Shown here in pieces: positions 1 to 11,803 of a stretch of 64,000 nucleotides of DNA (its first letter is position 1; each line of letters begins with the position of its first letter). Both the position numbers and the translations under genes were made by a program. The notes under the pieces were generated by a model. That model did no database searches and was not told the DNA's origin. It saw only the letters and a program-made list of their open reading frames with translations. Origin of the DNA: Sipunculus nudus (taxonomy: Eukaryota; Annelida; Sipuncula; Golfingiida; Sipunculidae). Where the stretch lies: the NCBI GenBank assembly GCA_026874595.1, contig CM049322.1:21797400-21861399 (forward strand), read 5' to 3'.

Positions 1-480
1 GACTTGCCCAGAAAATGTAAATATGTTCTTTCTGGCTGAGACATCGCGTTTGCGGCCCAAAATCGGACCCCTGTCATCCGACACTGTTATGGTAAATAGA
101 CACACGGAGACTGCTTTTATCAACACACAGAGCCAAAACAAAAAAATTATACAGCGGTATGTGAGGTACTGAGACTCTGTGCTGGGATGGTTTCGGCCAA
201 AAGCTTTTTTATACAGCAAAACGTACCTGAAAGAGTAGGCCTGATATTACGCCTGATTATTTCCCCTTTAATATTAACTCCATTAGTAATTTAAACCAAA
301 TGAAACCTTTTTCAATGTATTAACAAACATTTTAAATATTCACAGTCGTTTTTATCTTTTATCAAATCATAATAGATATTTCAAGCAATTATGCAGGACT
401 CTCTCTTATGAAAGAAAGACAAGTCTTACTTTTAGTAATACTGCTATTTTTTATTTAACTTTCACTGCATCACTAGTTCA
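1..480. other. AT-rich sequence, nothing recognised
   Basis: No open frame of useful length, no RNA gene and no repeat that recurs elsewhere in the window could be recognised here. Confidence 0.4.
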
Positions 481-558
481 CATACATGTAATTATGCGCA
501 TAATTACATATTGTGAAAGGAGATCACCAACGCACGAACAGTAAATGCAGAAGCTATG

Positions 559-2497
559 TTATATCATGTTGTGTTGCCACGGCAAAGACCCAACAAAACT
601 GTTATTATAGTGTTTCAGATACACGCGGACCTGTTTCCCTTCTTTATTCGTCACATTTCCTCCCCTCATATTCTGCATCTCATCCAACACAGCTGCCTCT
701 CTCCATGCTCCCGGTATGATTTCTCCCTGTGGCCCGTCTTGATCCAAGTCTTTATTCTGAAGGCCTGGATAGCGATCTCTCATTATGTTATGCAAACAAA
801 TGGCTGCGCTAACGATGGTTTCAACTGTCTTTGGGTCCTGGTGCATGGTCGTGATTAGGCACCTCCACCTGTCTGCCAATATGCCGAAACCGTTTTCAAC
901 AACACGTCTGCCGCGGGATAGGCGATAATACAGGATTCTCTCGTCGTCTTCCATGTTTCGGTGTGAAAATGGCTTCATCAACCACTGTCGAAGAGGAAAG
1001 CGTCATCTCCGAGGAGGAAATAGGGTACATCACGGTCATCATTCGGGAGTGGTTCTGGAAATCCTATGTCCAAACTCTCCAAGGCGGGCTGGAGTAGAAC
1101 CTTGGTTAAATACTTGGCAGTCAGATGAGGATCCTGGTGCTCCTACATCTGCCCACATGAACTTATAGTTCCCGTCCACCAGGGCTAGTAGAACTATACT
1201 AAAGTATCCCTTATAATTGTAATACAGGCTCCCAGACCAGACCTGCACGGACGACGGATGGCGACATGTTTTCCATCTAATGCTCCACGTGCATGGTGGA
1301 AGTTCTATCGGCGACCGAATAGTTCAGCTACCTCCCTCAATCTGTCTGGGGTCTGAAGTTGATGACTTCCTCACCATATTCATGGATGATGGCCTGGCAG
1401 ACGTGGGGCACAAAGAGGGAGATGGTATTAGATGCAATGCGGAAATGGTATGACAGGGACTTGTAGCTGTTTCCGGTCGCCATGTATCCCAACGTAATGG
1501 CATGCTTCAACCCTGCCTCAATTAGTGTTCTACGTCTGTAAAAACAATTTAGAAGGCAAATAATAAGTGTAGGAATGATGCAGATTATGCTTAATATTAC
1601 ATATAGTTACGATAATTCAGTGGTGTCAATTTTTCTTCCAGTGTGGGAGGATGACTTGCAGAGGAGACTGACCCCCCCCCCCCCCCATACGCACAAAGGT
1701 ACACACCATTACGCACACACAAAGGCACACACCATTACGCATACACAAAAGCATACACACACAGATATATATATACACACCTTTTTTAGCGTCCGTTTGA
1801 CACGCATTTCATATATGTATTAACCTAATCGCATTTCACATTACAGAAAATAATGTAGTTTCCAGTATAAGTTAATTCTAATCCAGGTTTAGATATAATA
1901 TTTCATAGTAAACTAGTAAATAAAACCAGTCTATACTTCTATTTATCAATATATTCCATTTCTAATATATATTATTCTGAATAGTGGGGGGGGGGGGGTG
2001 ATTACATTGACCACCCCCCCCCCCCCCCCCGGTCAAAAAGTGGGGGGATATATATCCTATATTGAGGCCCCTGCGATAATTCTGAATTCTGATTGGCATT
2101 TATTAGAAGTAACTACTTTTGATCCTTTTGGATATGGGGCGTGACACGCTGTAACGCTCTCTGAACATCTGGGGCTCCATACGTAAGAAATTGATGCAGT
2201 CACCATCACACTCCCGAGCCAACTCAATCATGAGTGTGTCATATTGGCCCAACAGAGTCCGCGGCTGAATCCAAGGCTTAACCCAACCGACCATCTACGC
2301 TGCCTTTTGATGACCCGTCTCTTCTGCCGAGCCCTGGTTAAGGCTGCCAAAATAATACCTTGTCGCTCCTGCAGGATCTGGAGCTGTAGACGAACCCAGA
2401 CCAGTCCGATTCGCTCCGGTGGTAGCGCCATGATTACATACAGGAGTATGAAGAAAGATCTGGTATCTAGTTCAATATATAGGCGGGTATTAAACAT
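559..2497 (-). pseudogene. PIF/Harbinger transposase, broken copy 1
   Basis: Remnant of a HARBI1-like DDE transposase (DDE_Tnp_4 family), read from high to low coordinates. The N-terminal helical part lies near 2,103-2,290 (motifs GQYDTLM and INFLRMEP). A middle part lies near 1,250-1,530, with repeated stops and frame changes. The strand-core segment with YYNYKGYFSIVLLALVD and WADVGAPGSSSDC lies at 1,039-1,248. The C-terminal end is at 559-981 (RRVVENGFGILADRWRCL, then SAAICLHNI). The pieces are in different frames, and a dispersed repeat is inserted at about 1,613-2,085 between the N-terminal and middle parts, so no intact enzyme is encoded. Family assignment rests on these recognised motifs. 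An active parent copy may exist elsewhere in the genome. Confidence 0.85.
1613..2085 (+). repeat. Dispersed G/C-tract repeat, copy 1
   Basis: This block matches 59,405-59,840 in the same orientation and order: a start like GTCAATTTTTCTTCC, the phrase TTTCATAGTAAACT, then GAATAGT followed by a G run and AACATTGACC-like text, then a C run. It contains poly-C and poly-G tracts and short CA-rich repeats near 1,690-1,780. It interrupts Harbinger copy 1. No coding capacity is visible, so it looks like a non-autonomous interspersed element. Confidence 0.7.
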
Positions 2498-2519
2498 TAA
2501 ATATTTTCACGACAGCCTT

Positions 2520-3560
2520 GCGACTGATGTAAGATAGGATTATAGTCCTAAGACAAACCCACGGCGGTCGCAGGAATAACCTACAACGGTAGAACATTCG
2601 TGGGATCGTCATAGGTAGAACGTGCGTCAATCGTTAGGCAGTCGTAGGAAAGTTCTGCGATTCTTAGGGCCTCAGATTACCAAAATATCGTACGAAAGTC
2701 GAAGGTTTCGCGTAACACAGTCGTCAGGTATCGTACGACAGACCTACGAGATCGGCCTGACATAAAGGATGACCTACGACGCTGAAAAAATTTTTGAACA
2801 TGTTCAAAATTCTACGACAAGGGTCTACGACAGCTTTTTTCGTCGCAAGACGCCTGAATTTCGTACGATACACCCACGACTGTCCTAGGTATTTCCCCAA
2901 TTTTCTGTCGTAGACCTGTCGTATACGTGGTGTACGATGTTTGTGACTAAAACCTCTTCACACATACTCGTTCTAGGCACCACGATCACCATGTTCTCGG
3001 GAAACGTGATAGTCGCGGTGTTGAACGTATAATGGTCTCCAGGGGTCGTCATCAGGTCGCAATGATCGCCAACCCGCTATGACAAGGTTTTCCTGTAAAA
3101 CATGAGCGCAGTCGACCCGCTATGACAAGGTTTTCCTGTAAAACATGAGCGCGGTCGACCCGCTATGACAAGGTTTTCCTGTAAAACATGAGCGCGGTCG
3201 ACCCGCTATGACAAGGTTTTCCTGTAAAACATGAGCGCGGTCGACCCGCTATGACAAGGTTTTCCTGTAAAACATGAGCGCGGTCGATCGAGGTAAACGT
3301 GCCAAAAAGTACTTCAGAACATATAGAACGTACCAAAAACGTTGTGGACGTACGAAGGACGTACATAGAAATCGGGTGGTCGCGGGCGAGTCTATTGTAC
3401 GTCCAAAATACGTTCTTTGTGAGCTCTTACTACGTCCTTAGCGCGTCCTCGGCGCTTTGAATACGTTCGCTCGCTATATGTCCAGGAAGTCCCGATTAGG
3501 TTCTCTTTACGTTCTTTATAAGTTCGTTACGTCTGTTGTACGTTTTCAGCACCATCTTAC
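2520..3560. repeat. ACGT/CGTA-rich degenerate repeat region flanking Harbinger copy 1
   Basis: Dense, imperfect short repeats of CGTAC, TACGAC and ACGTAC on both strands, unlike the AT-rich surroundings. The region lies directly upstream (transposase sense) of Harbinger copy 1. A similar region, 5,940-6,420, lies upstream of copy 2, so I infer this is the subterminal non-coding part of the same transposon family. Confidence 0.5.
3070..3284. repeat. 43-bp tandem repeat, five copies
   Basis: Five head-to-tail copies of a 43-bp unit starting CGACCCGCTATGACAAGG, with units beginning at 3,070, 3,113, 3,156, 3,199 and 3,242. The copies are nearly identical: the first has two base differences from the rest. 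There are no spacers, so it is a minisatellite and not a CRISPR array. Confidence 0.95.
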
Positions 3561-3599
3561 TACGTCTTCTCGACGTTCTCAGTGAATCTTATTTTTAAA

Positions 3600-4410
3600 A
3601 TAAAAAGTTAAAATTATAAATTATAAAATTAAAAGTTTTTAGTTGAATAAAAAGTCCAATTATCGAAACGTAATAAAATAAATCATAATCTTGGTTCCAA
3701 ATCCTTATTTCACTATACCCAGAAATTTTATAATTTATTGTAGTTTAGAACAAGAATAAATATTAATATAAATATACTGTTTTCTTTCTTTCTTTCTTTT
3801 CCAGATGGTTACACACTGTACATCACTATTCATTGGTGTGACAGTTGCCAGATATCTGAAATATTCTGTCAATTAAAATAACATAAAGGATATAAGCTTA
3901 ACATGGGGAACATGAATAACTTATTAATTAGCATGTGCTTATTAAATAACTGTGTTCAATAACATTTTCGTATTATTAGAGCGATATCAAATGTATTATT
4001 TCCTTTTTACCAATAAGGTATTCTAATCCTGTACCAACTGTTGAACTATAGGGTGTATGGAGAAAAAATTGTAATTTATACAATAACATTTTCCTATTAA
4101 TAGAGCGGTAGCAAATGTATTATTTCCTTTTTACCAATAAGATATTCTAATCTTGTACCAACTGTTGAACTTTTAGATGTATGGAGAAAAAAATGTAATT
4201 TGTACCTCAAAATTTACTTTTTCTGACTACATTTTTAGACTATGTGACAAGGCATATAATTAAGTAATAATTTCTATTGAAAAGGCAAATGCACAATCAA
4301 CTTTTAATAATGATAAATCACAAAATTATTTACATTTTACATAATTTCAAATTTTTGCATTCTTGCAATTTTACAAAACCACATTTCAATATAGCAACAG
4401 TTATAGGTTA
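3600..4410. repeat. AT-rich stretch with a 124-bp tandem duplication
   Basis: Two adjacent, nearly identical copies occur at 3,957-4,080 and 4,081-4,204; both begin CAATAACATTTTC and contain TTTACCAATAAG. The rest of the stretch is AT-rich with no recognised gene. Confidence 0.75.
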
Positions 4411-4417
4411 CATTCAA

Positions 4418-4882
4418 GCTGGACGACATTCCGAATGGACGACATTCTGAATGGACGACAATATAACTTCATACGTAATAAGGAGTTTAAGTGTTTGTAA
4501 TTGATACAGCGATAAAGTGATACATAACCCTCATCCTAAACCTAACCCTAAAAATCTAAACAAAAAACTTAACCCTGACCTAAAACCAACTAACCTAACC
4601 TAACCAAAAAACCTAACCTAACCCTAACCTTAAACCTAACTCTAACCTAGCCCAAAACCAAAACCTAAAAACCTAAAAACCATACCCTAAACCCAAACCC
4701 TAACTCAAACCTAACCCTAACCCCCCTAACTACAGTAGCGAACCCCAAATTACGCCCCCTAAACTATTTACTGCGTATCAAGTTATATTGTTGTCCATTC
4801 AGAATATCGTCCATTAGGAATGTCGTCCATTAGGAATGTCGTCCATCCAAAAGTAGTCCATCCCAAAGTCGTCCAGCTGGAA
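4418..4882. mobile_element. Foldback element with telomere-like CCCTAA core
   Basis: The left arm (about 4,418-4,482) carries repeats of GGACGACATTC, then AATATAACTT. The right arm (about 4,770-4,882) is its inverted counterpart, with repeated GTCGTCCATT. Between the arms, 4,528-4,722 is a degenerate array of CCTAACCCTAA-type units, which is the complement of TTAGGG telomere repeats. No transposase is visible. It is best described as a MITE or foldback element; whether the core came from a telomere is unproven. Confidence 0.7.
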
Positions 4883-4915
4883 TGACACCCAATTATTATT
4901 ATTTAGTGTCTGTTG

Positions 4916-5880
4916 TTATGAACTGAAATGTAGCTTTAAAAATGTTATCGTTCTGGGAAAAAAACTTGCACCCTTGCAGCTCCTACAGGGTGCGAGTAAT
5001 ACATTGATAAATAATCCCTCACATTTTTTGTTGCCTTTGTTGCTCTGTTGCCACGGCCTGGTTGAAATTTCACATTTAAGTCTTGTTCCTGACGCCAGGA
5101 ACCAGGTATCCTTTGCAGGTCCTCGCTGCGTCAGAGAATTTTGCATAGCAGGATAGCGTCGCTGCATAATATTGTTCAGGCAAACACAAGCCAGAGTTAA
5201 ACTTTCCACGTTCTTTGGAGACAGTTTCAGAGTAGTCAACAAACAATCAAATCGCTGCAGTAATATTCAAAAGCGGTTTCAACCACTCTCCTGGCTCTAG
5301 AAAGCCTGTAATTAAATATCCGCTCTTCATCTGTGAGATTTTTTCGACTGTAGGGCTTCATAAGCCAGGTCCTCAAGGGGAAAGCCTATCTCCGATAATA
5401 AAATAGGGTAGATCGTTGTTATCTCCTTGTAGTGGTGTGGGTGGAAGGAATACAATAGTACCATCTTGTAGTTTAGTCTTGAGTTCACAGGTCCTGAATA
5501 TCTGACCGTCCGAACATGATCCATTAGCACCGACATCCACCCAAATGAATTTGTAGTCCGCATCAACGAGGGCCATCAAAACAATGGAATTGAAGCCCTT
5601 ATAGTTGTAATATGTTGATCCGCCAAAGTTCATAGAACATTTACAGCTCGAGGCGAAGAAAGTTCTTGAAGCTGGCATGGTCAGCCATCTCCAACTCCAT
5701 CATCAGCTGCTCGTACTGGCCGAAGAGTATTCTGATTTGCAGCCAAGGCCTCACCCACCACTCACGCCCTTTCCCGCCATCCCGCATATCCTCCGCCGAA
5801 ACACCCAAGCTAGGTCTTCTGCAGCAATCAAATCATTCATAATGGCAACATATACTGCCACCAACCTGTAGCTTGCAATA
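4916..5880 (-). pseudogene. PIF/Harbinger transposase, broken copy 2
   Basis: A second HARBI1-like remnant, read from high to low coordinates. The N-terminal part lies near 5,680-5,760 (FGQYEQLMMELE, FKNFLRLE). It runs almost directly into YYNYKGFNSIVLMALVD and WVDVGANGSCSDG at 5,373-5,640, so the region that should carry the first catalytic aspartate is missing through an internal deletion. A frame change follows ([13 protein letters not shown] near 5,350), then a C-terminal fragment at 4,916-5,242 (LACVCLNNIMQRRYPAMQ). Together with copy 1 it shows that a Harbinger family once moved here, but this copy cannot encode a working enzyme. Confidence 0.8.
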
Positions 5881-5939
5881 GCTGGCATGATGTTCACATA
5901 TCGGAAGTCAGACTGGAAATGAATGCTATTCAAAACATC

Positions 5940-6420
5940 TGGGTTCATAAATACCGGGTACTTGATTCGTACAAAAGACGCAAAAAACGTACCGACCGTC
6001 CTATGATCGCGAAACACGTAGTACACACGTAAATCGATCGTAAAGTTGACGTGATACAGCGTAAAATGATCGCAGTAAGCGTATTTAAAACGTAAGAATA
6101 TCGACAGGGGGCGTTGTGACGTACTAAAAGCGTACGGGGATCGCACGATTTATGTTCGTGATTCAGTCGTAAGTCGAACGTACTGGACGTAATGACAACG
6201 TACAATGGACGAACGATGTGCGTACGTCGGCGGCGACCATTTCTAACCTCCACGACCACCCACGTTCTCCGAGAACGTGGCGAAACGCGGCCAGACGTAC
6301 GATCAAACGTGAATGTGTGAAAGGGGAATTAGGCTTTACAACGTGTTTGTAACGTACGATCTCCGTGCGATTGCCACGTTGTCGTACGGAGGCAGTACTT
6401 ACACGTGCTGCTCACGTATG
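5940..6420. repeat. ACGT-rich degenerate repeat region flanking Harbinger copy 2
   Basis: Same composition as 2,520-3,560: many imperfect ACGTA, CGTAC and GATCG words. It lies upstream (transposase sense) of Harbinger copy 2. It is probably the subterminal region of the same transposon family. Confidence 0.45.
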
Positions 6421-6749
6421 GTGCTCTTTCTCACTCGCATGTTGTAAGTACGTGCAAGTGCGATGAACGTGAATTTTTCCGCCCGATGTCGGAGGTGAAT
6501 CCGTAGCCCGAACGCAGCCCGCACGCAGCGAAAGTTCCCCTTGCACTAAAAGTGCTACGGCGTGTCTGCATGCTCCCAAATCCGTACTGAGGCGGTACTC
6601 ACCACGTACGGATCCCCAAGTTTTGCCCACGTTTTTGCAAGTAGACAGCACGCACTTGCAAGTATGGCGGGTTGGGACCACGGCTTTAGCGGTTGCGCTT
6701 ATGTCAGTTACCGTCGTTGATGAGTCCCTGCACGGAACTGATGTTGGAC

Positions 6750-7030
6750 CGATATTCGAAATTCGAATATCGAATATCACTCAAATCAGGGATATTCGAT
6801 ATTCCATATTCACACACGAATATCGAATATCGAATTTCATGCGAATATCAAATGTCATTAAAATCAGGGATATTCAATATTCGATATTTGCACGCGAATA
6901 TCGAGTATAACTCATATCATGCAAATATCAAATTTCACTAAAATCAGGGATATACTATATTCGATATTTGCATGCGAATATCCAATATTTCATACATGAC
7001 TGACATTCTATATTCGCATGCGAATATTAT
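6750..7030. repeat. Palindromic GATATTCG array, about 80-bp period
   Basis: Three tandem units of about 80 bp, each with the phrase AAATCAGGGATA (6,782, 6,861 and 6,941), followed by palindromic words such as ATATTCGCATGCGAATAT. A related segment occurs in inverted orientation at 10,420-10,540. Confidence 0.75.
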
Positions 7031-8280
<1,250 letters not shown>

Positions 8281-8282
8281 AG

Positions 8283-10540
8283 TGGTATTCGATATTCGAA
8301 TGCAAATGTCGAATATAAAATATCCCATAGGGGACTCTTAAATTCTATGCATGCCACACATACCAGAGGCCAAAGCGAGGCCAATGGGGAATAACAAAGA
8401 CACGTGCTCACTTGTCACAGCAGTAACACAAGTGCTGATACAGTTTAGCTCAGCAAGGCAGGTCGTGTCATAGCCTATTCTGTTCCTTCATCCTACTCAT
8501 TTACTAATTGGACATCAGATTTGATTTTTCATTAGTTTTCATAAGTGATCCAGGTAGAAAGTAACAGTGGAAATTACTAATTAATTCATACATCTGGACG
8601 AGGGACTCTTTGTGATTGTGTGTTCATATGTTCCTGGTTTGGTCTGCTGTTTGTTATATTTGTTCATAGAATTAAGTAAATGAACAACCATTTTAGAACA
8701 ATGATTTTTAATGATCTGTATCAATTTATAAAGGCACATATTAAAATATCATTTTTACATGGTCCATGCCCTCATTTGGTTTTGCCTTACCTTTATTATG
8801 TACGTGTCAAGATATATAAAAAATACTGTGCTGTTTCACAAAATCTGTGTTCATACACAGGCAATTAATTGTACTTTATTAAAATAAATAAATAACATAA
8901 ATAAATAATGATAGAAGACTACCAACATATTTAACTTGATGGTGATATTTAGCAAAGATCTGCATATATTTTTTACCAGCCAATTAGCATTGATCCCCTT
9001 ACTGGTTTATAGATAATAGATACATTGGTATGTCTCAATTGGTTGAAGGGGCTTACATTTTATATTACCAAAACTTAATGTCATCATTTTATCTCATTTT
9101 TACTTGAGGCCCTCTAAGATGGCATCTGTGGATAGCTTTAAGGCCCTTAAATTACATGATTGCGAAACAATTATAGATATATCCCCACATGACCAGCCTA
9201 GACCCGCAATTTAAAGAATATTTAACTCATGCAATTCTTGTGCCACCGTTTCCATTGTTTGTCAATGCAGTTCATGTCACACAGCTGTAGGACACGCCGT
9301 CAGTATATTTTAACTCTTTATTCATAACAAATATGAAGTTTTAGTATATGACACATTACTTTTCATATTCGATTTATAAAGAATTTTTGAAGGAACTAAC
9401 CTGAGTTAAAAGGTGTGGAGCTGGTGAAGTGTTGAGCATTAATTAAAATGAATTTATTATTCCATAATTCATACCTTACATATTTTTATATTTTTTCTCA
9501 AATTATGTAAAGTCTTGCGGGAAAAAGGTGTCATTTATAAAATTCTGTTTCTGCCCATGCACTTATATAATCCTTGCCATGCCCAGGAACTCACCATATC
9601 ACTATCTAATGAGGAGCGATATATTTTTTTAAATGACCTGTGACATAGTGTTTCACTTGACAGCTATGTGTTGGTTATGCCACTAAAATTACAGTGTATT
9701 TTCTATTGGTGCCAGATACAGCATACCTACATCTATATTTTTAATAGGCTTGTAAATAGAAAACATTTCATAATTTCATTTCAGAACATTTTTAACAATC
9801 ACAGAGGCAGACATGTTTCATTTATGCTTTATTAGTCTTTATTAAGTTAATGACTTCATAATGGCAGTATAAGCAGCGTACTGCCGAAAGTGTTTTGGTG
9901 TGTGTCTCTCGGTGCCTACTGTACATGAAACAAGAAACTTAGTATTAATGTACACAATCAGAGGAACCATGCACAGACCACCTCATTCTGTGCCGTCTGG
10001 AATGTGTATCAGCCAGCACCTGTGCCCGACACTTGTATATATTGATATTTTAATTGACCTCGGGCAATTAGTGGCATCCTGTGGTTTGATTCATAGCTAG
10101 CATAGACCGTAGAGCCAAGTAGATGTGAGCCCAAGGGTCTTTAACTTTATTATGTTAAGAGTCACTGGAAAGTACCTCCCTTACAAGTCCAGTTCACATT
10201 GTGCTCATAGCAGCAGATTCCTTTGGATTTATACTTTTTTCCAGATGCTTTTAACAAAATTTGTTTGTAAGCATCCACAAATTTGAAGTGGATACAATGA
10301 AACAACTGACAGGTCTGTGTTGCTGTACATAGCCATGGTGAGTGAGCACGTGCTCCCTGTTATTCCCAGTAAGCCTCGCTTTCGCTAGCTGATTAATTAT
10401 TCATGAGGAATATTAAGAATCCCCTATATATGGCTGATATTCGATATTCGCATGCGAATATCGAATATGGAATATCCCTGATTTGAGTGATATCCGATAT
10501 TCGCATGCAAATATCGATTTACGAATATCGATCTAACTTC
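8283..10540. mobile_element. Element bounded by about 130-bp inverted repeats
   Basis: The left arm, 8,283-8,414, has GATATTCGA..., then TAGGGGA, then AAAGCGAGGC, GGGAATAACA and CACGTGCTCACT. The right arm, 10,340-10,470, contains the reverse complement of the same words in the same order. The interior (8,420-10,330) is AT-rich and has no recognisable transposase, so the element looks non-autonomous. The right end merges with the inverted GATATTCG array to about 10,540. Confidence 0.6.
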
Positions 10541-11347
10541 ATTCCCGTGTCCCTGCGGCCTTTGAAAAACGCACAGTTGCCGTATGTCAACGGCACGGCA
10601 AAGCGCAACACACCCGCCGTACGGTGACCGTATCCCGGTTGTGACCTAAGCTTGTGTTATATATGATATATATACCGTTATATATGATAGAAATATACTC
10701 TATTCCGAAAATATCAATAAGCCATGATATAATTTATGTCCTAGTCGCGCGATGGTGTCCAGTGGAGTGTGTTTGGCAACTATTTTTAACTGAAACTCTC
10801 AATTCCTATAACATTTAATCATGATTTAAAAAAAAAAGGAAATTAACATTTTTTTCCAAACCAATTATTGCCAGCCAAGTCGATTAGAATGAATTTTTCC
10901 TTAATTCAAGCAAGGCAGACAAATACAACTAAAGACAGTTGTTTACACATGGTATCGTTTATAATCTGGTCTTTTTTTTTCAATATTCACCATTGGCTGG
11001 TGTGTTGCAAACTTTGTTCGCTAAGCTTTGTTTGCTTTGCACCAGCATTGTGTGTACTAGAATACCTTCTTCAGTAAGCTTTCGGGATAAGTATTTTTGA
11101 TTCACCTATGAATTTAACTTAACTTCCCTGTCAATATAATGTCCAAAACTGTTTGAGACAAGAATAGGAGTGTCAAGAATGTGAATTATGAATGTATCTT
11201 ATGTGTAAACAAGTCTGTAAAGATCGTTCATTAGATGGTTCAGTGAACGTGGACATATGTTATATATGACTCACGGCATCATTAAATTCAGCCATTACTA
11301 TATAGTTGTCAAACCGTGCAACCCTCTCGATTACGGCGTGTGTGACC
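10541..11347. other. No feature recognised
   Basis: AT-rich sequence with short TATATATGATA words near 10,660. No exon, RNA gene or recurrent repeat could be supported. Confidence 0.4.
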
Positions 11348-11803
11348 CATTTAGACAGCAAGAATGAAATGAGCGTACACCTAGTTGTGGCTCTGTTGTA
11401 ATCGTAGAGCCACAGGCAGCTGCCTTCATTTACCTAGCGGACGGGAACGGATGAATCTTCTGACGATGCACCCAAGTTAGTACATCTTACCTGTGATGTG
11501 TGTGATGAACCGGGGCGATTGTTTCAGCCAGCGCACGTATTACATCATCACTGCTGCGAGTGTTCTTGTGACTGGACCACTGCCTACACGGGTTGTTACA
11601 AGGTTATTGATTCAGCCGGCCATGTGTCACATTTCAGCTGTGTGGGTCAGGAAGTTAGCAATGATGATGTAACACGTGCATTGCACACCATTGGCTGAAA
11701 CAATCACCCCGGCTCACCATCGTCTAACAGATACATGCGTTCCCGTCCGCTAGATAAATGAAGGTAGCGACCTGTGGCTCTGTGTTTAACGACAGGGCCA
11801 CAA
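11348..11803. mobile_element. Long palindromic foldback element
   Basis: The left arm, about 11,386-11,553, and right arm, about 11,657-11,803, are imperfect reverse complements. GTGGCTCTG, CTTCATTTACCTAGCGG and GACGGGAACG on the left pair with CGTTCCCGTCCGCTAG and CTGTGGCTC on the right; GGGGCGATTGTTTCAGCCA pairs with TGGCTGAAACAATCACC. The short open frame inside is not a gene. A partial inverted copy of one arm lies at about 12,690-12,720. Confidence 0.75.

Noticed and set aside
3070-3284. Possible CRISPR array
   Set aside because: The 43-bp units are directly adjacent with no unique spacers, and the window is eukaryotic. It is a minisatellite.
4528-4722. A true chromosome end
   Set aside because: The CCCTAA-like repeats are degenerate, only about 190 bp long and enclosed by inverted arms, with ordinary sequence on both sides.
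11498-11698. Small open frame with several cysteines
   Set aside because: It lies within a long palindromic foldback element, has no splice context and matches no domain I recognise.
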